Assembly (NCBI RefSeq): GCF_900129205.1
Contig: NZ_FQUK01000011.1
Location: 1-61,505, forward strand
Direction: 5' to 3'
Length of the DNA: 61,505 nt
Source: Thermomonas hydrothermalis
Lineage (GTDB): Bacteria; Pseudomonadota; Gammaproteobacteria; Xanthomonadales; Xanthomonadaceae
A model generated the notes under the pieces. That model was not told the origin of the DNA. It saw only the letters and a list, made by a program, of their open reading frames with translations, and did no database searches. Shown here piece after piece: positions 56,615 to 61,505 of this stretch. Numbering within the stretch: the first letter of the stretch is position 1; every line of letters starts with the position of its first letter. Position numbers and translations under genes: made by a program.

Positions 56615-58219
56615 ATGGTGACAAGACGCGCCGATGTGGTGGTGGTGGGCGGAGGGCTGGCGGGGATCGTGACGGCGCTGGAACTGCGCCGTGCCGGACG
56701 GCATGTGGTGGTGATCGACCGCGACACGCCCGAGCGCTTCGGCGGGCTGGCGCTGTGGGCGTTTGGCGGCATGGCGCTGGTGGACACGCCGCTGCAGCGC
56801 CGCCGCGGCATCGCTGACTCGCCCGAGCGCGCGCTGGCCGACTGGCTGCGCTTTGGCGAGCTCGACCCAGGCGACACCCATGCCGTGGCCTGGGCGCGCC
56901 GCTATGTCGAGCGTTCCTGCCCGGACGTGTATGACTGGCTGCGTGCGCATGGCCTGCGTTTTCTGCCGGCGGTCAACTGGGTGGAGCGCGGCCGCAACGG
57001 CGACGGCAACACCGTCCCGCGCTACCACATCGTCTGGGGCACATCGCGCGAACTGACGCGACGGATGATCGCGGCCTTGCACGCAATCACAGCGCCCGGC
57101 TCGCTCACCGTACTGCATCGCCACCGGGTCACAGCCCTGCAAACCCGAGCCGGTCGCATCAGTGGCGTGCTGGCACAGCAAACCCTTGGCGGCGCCGAGG
57201 TGACCGTGGACGCCGATGCGGTGGTGCTGGCCACCGGCGGCCTCAATGGCAGCCACGAAGCATTGCGCCGCCACTGGCCACCGGAGCGGCCGCTGCCGAC
57301 CGAGCTGCTCAACGGCGCGCATCCGTTCGCCGATGGCCAGATGCACGACGAAGCAGCCCGGCTGGGCGCGCAGATCGTCCGTCCCGGCGAGATGTGGAAC
57401 TACGCCGCCGGCATCCCCCACCCATTTCCGCATTTTCCCGGCCACGGGCTGTCGCTGATTCCCTGCAAATCGGCGCTGTGGCTGGATCACACGGGCCGCC
57501 GCATCGGGCCGGAACCGTTGGTCACCGGCTTCGACACCCATTGGCTGTGCCAGCGCGTGGCCGAACAGGCAAAACCCTGGACCTGGCAGCTGCTCAACTG
57601 GCGCATCGCGATCAAGGAATTCGCCATCTCCGGCGCGGAACACAACCCCCGCATCCGCGACCGCCAGTTTGTGCGCTTCATGCTGGAAACACTCCTGGGC
57701 AATACCCGCCTAGTACGGCAGATGCAGCAGGAAAGCCCACATTTCCTGGTCGATGACACGCTGGCGGGCCTCGCGGACAAAATGAACGCGCTGACCTGCT
57801 CGCACGACATCGACCCGGCGGTGCTGCAGGCCACGGTGGACGCCTTCGACGCGCACTTCGCCCCCGGCGCCAACCCACAGGACGACTGGCAGGTGCGGCG
57901 GATCCTGCACGCCCGCCAATGGGGGCCAGACCGCCTGCGCACCTGCAAACCCGCCCCGCTGCAACTGCCCGGTGCCGGCCCCTTCATCGCCATCCAGACC
58001 CGGCTGATCACCCGCAAGAGCCTGGGCGGGCTGCGCACCGACCTGCACAGCCGGGTGCTGGATGCCAATGACGCGCCGATCCCGGGCCTGTACTGCGTGG
58101 GCGAAGCCGCCGGTTTCGGCGGTGGCGGCGCCTGCGGCAAGCGCTCGTTGGAAGGCACCTTCCTGCCCGGCTGCATCCTCACCGCGCAGGCCGCTGCCCG
58201 ATCCATCACCGGAGTCTGA
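56615..58219 (+). CDS. FAD-binding dehydrogenase (COG3573-like predicted oxidoreductase)
   Basis: This 534-residue flavoprotein is related to ketosteroid dehydrogenases and fumarate reductase flavoproteins. The FAD fold is at the N-terminus (GGGLAG, 12-17; VVVIDRDTPERFGGLALWAFGG), followed by NTVPRYHIVWGTSRELT, VLATGGLNGSHEALRRHWP and AISGAEHNPRI. The C-terminal flavin cap is GLYCVGEAAGFGGGGACGKR then SLEGTFLPGC. This pattern matches uncharacterised COG3573 oxidoreductases. No signal peptide is visible. The start at 56615 immediately precedes the FAD motif. The ThDP enzyme gene follows after 4 bp, so they probably act on one substrate series. The actual substrate is unknown. Confidence 0.8.
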   Translation: MVTRRADVVVVGGGLAGIVTALELRRAGRHVVVIDRDTPERFGGLALWAFGGMALVDTPLQRRRGIADSPERALADWLRFGELDPGDTHAVAWARRYVERSCPDVYDWLRAHGLRFLPAVNWVERGRNGDGNTVPRYHIVWGTSRELTRRMIAALHAITAPGSLTVLHRHRVTALQTRAGRISGVLAQQTLGGAEVTVDADAVVLATGGLNGSHEALRRHWPPERPLPTELLNGAHPFADGQMHDEAARLGAQIVRPGEMWNYAAGIPHPFPHFPGHGLSLIPCKSALWLDHTGRRIGPEPLVTGFDTHWLCQRVAEQAKPWTWQLLNWRIAIKEFAISGAEHNPRIRDRQFVRFMLETLLGNTRLVRQMQQESPHFLVDDTLAGLADKMNALTCSHDIDPAVLQATVDAFDAHFAPGANPQDDWQVRRILHARQWGPDRLRTCKPAPLQLPGAGPFIAIQTRLITRKSLGGLRTDLHSRVLDANDAPIPGLYCVGEAAGFGGGGACGKRSLEGTFLPGCILTAQAAARSITGV

Positions 58220-58223
58220 TGCC

Positions 58224-59882
58224 ATGAACGGAGCACACGCCCTGCTCAAAACCCTGGCCGATGCTGGCGTCGAGGTCTGCTTCACCAACCCCGGCACCAG
58301 CGAGATGCACTTCGTGGCCGCGCTGGACGCGGAGCCACGCATGCGCGCCGTGCTGTGCCTGTTCGAAGGCGTGGCCACCGGTGCTGCCGACGGCTATGCA
58401 CGCATGGCCGGAAAACCCGCCGCGACCCTGCTGCACCTGGGGCCGGGTCTGGGCAACGGCCTGGCCAACCTGCACAACGCCCGCAAGGGCAAGGTACCGG
58501 TGCTCAACATCGTCGGCGACCATGCCACCTACCACGTACCGCTGGATGCGCAGCTACAGTCCGACATCGAAACCGTGGCCCGCAACGTCTCGCCCGGCTT
58601 CGTGCGCACCGCACAAGACACGGCAACGCTGTGCGCCGATGCGGTGGATGCAATCCGTGCGGCACGCGGCCTGCCCGGCCAGGTGGCCACGCTGATCCTG
58701 CCCGCCGATGTCAGCTGGAGCGAAGGCGGCACGCCCTGCCCGCCCCCGCCGCCGCCCGCACCGTCGGCGGCGGACGACGCCACCGTGGCGACCATCGCCA
58801 GCGCCATCCGCAGCGGCGGCAACGCCGCACTGCTGCTGGGCGGTCAGGCCCTGCGCGAGCCGGGCCTGCTGGCCGCCGCACGCATCGCCGCCCACTGTGG
58901 CGTCAAGCTCTTCTGCGAAGTGTTTCCGACCCGGCTGGAGCGCGGCGCCGGCCTGCCGGCGCTGGAGCGGATCGCCTACCTAGCCGAACTGGCCACACTG
59001 CAGCTCACTGGCATCGAACACCTGGTGCTGGTCGATGCCAAGCCGCCGGTGTCCTTCTTCGCCTATCCCGGCAAGGCCAGCGAGTTGGTGCCCGCCGGCT
59101 GTACCGTGCATGTACTGGCAACCCCCGCCCAAGATGCCGTGGCCAGCTTGGAAAAGCTTGCCGCCGCGCTGGGCGCAACACAGGCCGTGCCCGCGCTGCA
59201 GCCCGCCGCACGCCCCTCACGCCCGCGCGGCCGCCTCACCGCCGCCAAGGTCTGCAAGGCCGTCGGTCACCTGCTGCCGGAGCGCGCCATCGTCATCGAC
59301 GAGGCCATCACCTCCGGCCTGCTGCTGGGCACGATGACCGCCGGTTGTCCGCGCCATGACCTGCTCACCCTCACCGGCGGGGCGATCGGGCAAGGCCTGC
59401 CCAACGCAGTGGGCGCCGCCATTGCCTGTCCGGATCGCCCAGTGATCGCGCTGGTCGGCGACGGCAGCGCGATGTACACCCTTCAGGCGCTGTGGACGAT
59501 GGCCCGCGAGCGGCTCGACGTCACTACGATCATTTTCAACAACGCCAGTTATTCGGTACTCAACGTCGAACTGGAGCGCGTGGGCGCCGACACCACCCCA
59601 GGCCCCAAGGCCCGCTCGCAGCTCGACCTCGATCACCCACGGCTGGACTTCTGCCGGCTGGCGCAGGGCATGGGCGTGCACGCGGCCCGTGCCGACACCG
59701 CGGAAGCCTTCTGCAAGGCGCTGGAATACGCCCTCGCCCAGCCGGGCCCGCACCTCATCGAAGCCGTGGTGCCGGAGTCCCTGGGCGGCGCCAAGCGCCG
59801 CCTGCTGCCGTGGCTGCTGCGCTCGCTGCCCCATCTGCCGCTGCCCGTGGCGCGGGCACTCAAACGCAAGATTGCCCCGTGA
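58224..59882 (+). CDS. ThDP-dependent enzyme, acetolactate synthase large-subunit-like
   Basis: This 552-residue protein belongs to the acetolactate synthase/benzoylformate decarboxylase superfamily. The cofactor-activating glutamate is Glu48 in LFEGVATGAADGYARMAG. The ThDP/Mg motif runs from GDG (412-414) in ALVGDGSAMYTLQALW to Asn-Asn 439-440. A linker with six consecutive prolines (173-178) joins the first two domains. There is no ilvN-type regulatory subunit nearby, and the partner is an FAD oxidoreductase, so a true role in branched-chain synthesis is doubtful. A 2-oxoacid decarboxylase or ligase in a catabolic route is more likely, but this is inference. Confidence 0.82.
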   Translation: MNGAHALLKTLADAGVEVCFTNPGTSEMHFVAALDAEPRMRAVLCLFEGVATGAADGYARMAGKPAATLLHLGPGLGNGLANLHNARKGKVPVLNIVGDHATYHVPLDAQLQSDIETVARNVSPGFVRTAQDTATLCADAVDAIRAARGLPGQVATLILPADVSWSEGGTPCPPPPPPAPSAADDATVATIASAIRSGGNAALLLGGQALREPGLLAAARIAAHCGVKLFCEVFPTRLERGAGLPALERIAYLAELATLQLTGIEHLVLVDAKPPVSFFAYPGKASELVPAGCTVHVLATPAQDAVASLEKLAAALGATQAVPALQPAARPSRPRGRLTAAKVCKAVGHLLPERAIVIDEAITSGLLLGTMTAGCPRHDLLTLTGGAIGQGLPNAVGAAIACPDRPVIALVGDGSAMYTLQALWTMARERLDVTTIIFNNASYSVLNVELERVGADTTPGPKARSQLDLDHPRLDFCRLAQGMGVHAARADTAEAFCKALEYALAQPGPHLIEAVVPESLGGAKRRLLPWLLRSLPHLPLPVARALKRKIAP

Positions 59883-59923
59883 AACAAGGAGGTGTCTGTC
59901 CTGACACGCCTGTCCTGTGTTCC

Positions 59924-59953
59924 AAAAAAAATTGCGGCACGTCCCTGTGCCGC
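59924..59953 (-). terminator. Rho-independent terminator for the leftward comEA-hutD transcript
   Basis: Read leftward, GCGGCAC and GTGCCGC form a 7-bp stem with a 6-base loop, followed by AA and a run of eight T residues (59931-59924). It lies 91 bp past the hutD stop. The rest of 59883-60043 holds no gene. Confidence 0.82.
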
Positions 59954-60043
59954 CGCGATACCGCCCATCTGCAGTATCGACACAATGGGCACATGTGCAG
60001 CGTGCCCGACCCACGGGGAATGTCTGTGAAAACTCTCCCGATG

Positions 60044-60682
60044 TCACGCCATGCCGTAGTGCTTGCACCACAGCAGCAGCACCGAACCGCTTCCGTGCAA
60101 CACATGGCGATGGATATGACCTGCCGACCCTCCCGTCAGGATCACCCCATCCCCTGGCGCCAGGGTCTGCTCGCCTTTTCCGGTATCCAGCGTTATCGCG
60201 CCTTCCAACAGGAACACCAGCCAGGATTCACGGATCGCGCTAAATAACACCATTGATCCAGCCAGCGACCGCTGCCAGCACTGGACATCGCACTGCCCGT
60301 GCGGCCAGGTCACGTCGAGGACACGGCATGGCCCGTCGGGAAGCAGTACCTGTAACGGGCGATCACCGGCACAACGAGCCATCCCCAACGGCACCTGCAG
60401 CCTGTGAACGTACCCGTCATTGACCTGCAGCTGCTGGCCCGCCAGTAGCACCAGCAACCTGTCACGATGCGACTCGGCGGGCAACACCGCATCCCCCGAC
60501 AGTTCCCACTGGACAAGATGCATCGCTGGAGCGGCACCGCCTTCGCCGCTGAGGATCGTGGTCTCCCAGCCTGCGCCCCCGTCCACCGGAACGCGCGGAC
60601 ATTCGTCCGCGCGCAGGACATGCAAGGGTGCGAGCGAGGCACCAGGCCTCGCTGCACACCGAACATCGCAAACCGTGTTCAT
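60044..60682 (-). CDS. HutD/Ves-like cupin protein
   Basis: This 212-residue soluble protein has a two-cupin organisation. The N-terminal VDGGAGWETTILSGE, WELSGDAVLPAESHRDRLLVLL and the C-terminal SWLVFLLEGAITLDTGKGEQ, then LAPGDGVILTG, follow the HutD/Ves pattern. HutD genes are often linked to histidine use, but no hut genes are here. The start overlaps the comEA stop by 4 bp, so the two are co-translated, which is unusual for either family. Similarity is moderate, and a generic cupin is the alternative. Confidence 0.55.
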   Translation of the reverse strand: MNTVCDVRCAARPGASLAPLHVLRADECPRVPVDGGAGWETTILSGEGGAAPAMHLVQWELSGDAVLPAESHRDRLLVLLAGQQLQVNDGYVHRLQVPLGMARCAGDRPLQVLLPDGPCRVLDVTWPHGQCDVQCWQRSLAGSMVLFSAIRESWLVFLLEGAITLDTGKGEQTLAPGDGVILTGGSAGHIHRHVLHGSGSVLLLWCKHYGMA

Positions 60683-61041
60683 CGCCGGGCTACCGGAGCA
60701 AGCAAAGCCGGCTTGGCCGCCGGCGACGGCTGAGCAGCCCGGGGTACCAGCTGTGCCGCAGCCGGGCGCAGGTTGCCAACGGTGATCCGGTCACGGTTCT
60801 TCTCGACCGTCTTCAGGCCGATCCCTTTGACCAGGGCCAGCTGATCGACGCTACGGAATGCGCCGTGGGCCTTGCGGTACTCCACGATCGCCTGTGCCTT
60901 GGCCGGCCCGACATTGACCAGGACACGATCAATGGTGGCAGCATCGGCGGTGTTGATGTTGACGACCTCGGCGGCGCCGGCAGCGCCCGCCAGGGCCAGC
61001 GACAGGATCAGCGACGAGACGAGACTGGAAAACAGCTTCAT
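60679..61041 (-). CDS. comEA: ComEA-family helix-hairpin-helix DNA-binding protein
   Basis: ComEA binds incoming double-stranded DNA in the periplasm during transformation. The 120-residue precursor has a signal peptide (MKLFSSLVSSLILSLALAG, cleavage near AGAA-E) and one HhH domain: VNINTADAATIDRVL, GPAKAQAIVEYRKAHGAF, and LVKGIGLKTVEKNRDRI. A Pro/Ala-rich tail of 30 residues follows, longer than usual. The 125 bp upstream reach the IS; the promoter was not recognised. Confidence 0.9.
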   Translation of the reverse strand: MKLFSSLVSSLILSLALAGAAGAAEVVNINTADAATIDRVLVNVGPAKAQAIVEYRKAHGAFRSVDQLALVKGIGLKTVEKNRDRITVGNLRPAAAQLVPRAAQPSPAAKPALLAPVARR

Positions 61042-61166
61042 GGCCTAACTCCTCAGGTTGGTGGGCTTCCTTGCCGGAGCGGGCATCGCATCCGGTGTGC
61101 ACAGGGTGCCGGGCCGGATGGGCACACACTATCGGCACCTCGACTGTGTGACAGCCTCACTTTTTC

Positions 61167-61193
61167 GGCTCCATCGCGTCTGGTGTGGAACGG
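61167..61193 (+). repeat. IS terminal inverted repeat, left end (IRL)
   Basis: The roughly 27-bp segment starts GGCTCCATCGCG. It pairs with the repeat at 136-163 of the other copy, 11 of the first 12 positions identical. Confidence 0.75.
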
Positions 61194-61220
61194 GCCGCCG
61201 GATGATGTCAGCCTTGGCGG

Positions 61221-61505
61221 ATGCAAGAACAACTCTTCACCCAGGCTTTGGGGCTGACGCCGCCGTGGGCGGTAGACAGCGTGTCGTTTCGTCCGGATGA
61301 GGGGGCGATCCACTTCGAGGTGTCGTGCGATACGGCCCGGCTGGCCTGTCCGGTCTGCGGGGCGGCGGACCAGCCGGTGCACGACCGGGTGGAGCGCACC
61401 TGGCAGCATCTGCACTTCTTCCAGTTCAAGGCCTTCATCCACTGCCGGGTGCCGCGCGTGGCCTGCCGCGAGTGCGGCAAGACCTCGCAGGCGCCGGTGC
61501 CGTGG
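61221..61505 (+). CDS. ISL3-family transposase, N-terminal fragment (runs off right edge)
   Basis: The first 95 residues begin MQEQLFTQALGLTPPWAVDS, the standard ISL3 opening. The N-terminal zinc-finger domain is seen as CPVCGAADQPVHDRVERTWQ, then HLHFFQFKAFIHCRVPRV, with a second cysteine pair in ACRECGK. This domain binds the IS ends. The frame is open to the window edge. The catalytic domain is outside, so the copy may or may not be intact. Confidence 0.9.
   Translation, partial: MQEQLFTQALGLTPPWAVDSVSFRPDEGAIHFEVSCDTARLACPVCGAADQPVHDRVERTWQHLHFFQFKAFIHCRVPRVACRECGKTSQAPVPW

Larger units (their letters stand above)
61167..61505 (+). mobile_element. ISL3-family insertion sequence, left (5') end (runs off right edge)
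   Basis: The element begins at the terminal repeat starting 61167 (GGCTCCATCGCG) and continues past the window. The bases immediately outside (61159-61166, actttttc) are AT-rich, as ISL3 targets often are. Transposase reads rightward from 61221. It is likely another copy of the element that ends at base 163. Confidence 0.8.

Noticed and set aside
58224-59882. Branched-chain amino acid synthesis gene ilvB/ilvI
   Set aside because: No small regulatory subunit or other ilv gene is adjacent and the partner is a flavin oxidoreductase. Only superfamily membership is supported.

Overview
The window (61.5 kb, high GC, densely coded, few gaps over 200 bp) looks like chromosomal DNA of a gammaproteobacterium, most likely from or near the Lysobacterales/Xanthomonadales. 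This rests on gene order, not on any database search. One block runs rarA-lolA-ftsK-(ald)-trxB-aat-infA. Another runs uvrC-pgsA-tRNA-Gly-tRNA-Cys-tRNA-Leu. A third is the lolC-lolD-comEC-exbB-exbD-msbA-lpxK-kdsB run lying downstream of ygfX-sdhE. Both window ends lie inside copies of one ISL3-family insertion sequence: the left edge carries its 3' end and the right edge its 5' end, with matching terminal inverted repeats. The window is therefore probably an assembly piece bounded by a multicopy IS.

Layout. 1-3.3 kb: an IS end inserted in cheR, followed by cheD, cheB and a minimal chemoreceptor. 3.3-11.2 kb: replication restart and lipoprotein genes (rarA, lolA), ftsK, alanine dehydrogenase, thioredoxin reductase, the leucyl/phenylalanyl transferase aat and infA. 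11.4-14.3 kb: a membrane GGDEF-EAL protein. 14.3-22 kb: a cyanophycin locus with two tandem cyanophycin synthetase-like genes, divergent from an unusual ABC exporter fused to a PH-like domain and a zinc ribbon, which overlaps a DUF1854 gene. 22-26.5 kb: sulfate activation (cysD, cysNC) and an FMN glutamate-synthase-like protein. 26.5-27 kb: three tRNA genes with a clear promoter and terminator. 27-40 kb: a long leftward run from sdhE to pgsA covering DNA uptake, LPS export, Kdo activation, lipoprotein release, ExbBD and UvrC. 40-48.3 kb: an MFS transporter, the cytochrome bo quinol oxidase operon cyoABCD, a SURF1-family gene and a RegB/RegA-type redox two-component pair. 48.3-52.8 kb: sdhCDAB with SDHAF4 and ygfZ assembly genes. 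53-56.4 kb: a second c-di-GMP protein with a solute-binding sensor domain and a degenerate GGDEF. 56.6-61 kb: an uncharacterised FAD oxidoreductase plus ThDP enzyme pair, a HutD-like gene and comEA. The window ends in the second IS copy.

How it fits together. The respiratory section forms one module. Succinate dehydrogenase feeds the quinone pool, CyoABCD oxidises it, and the RegB-like kinase, which keeps the family quinone-site motif and redox cysteine, probably senses the pool and controls the genes it sits beside. SdhE, SDHAF4, YgfZ and SURF1 are assembly or maturation factors. The cyanophycin locus is the most unusual part. The two synthetase-like proteins appear to have lost complementary active sites: one keeps the Mur-ligase P-loop but has a broken N-domain HxxEH motif, and the other keeps HxxEH but has lost the P-loop. 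This suggests an obligate two-subunit or two-enzyme system with a dedicated membrane ABC protein of unknown substrate.
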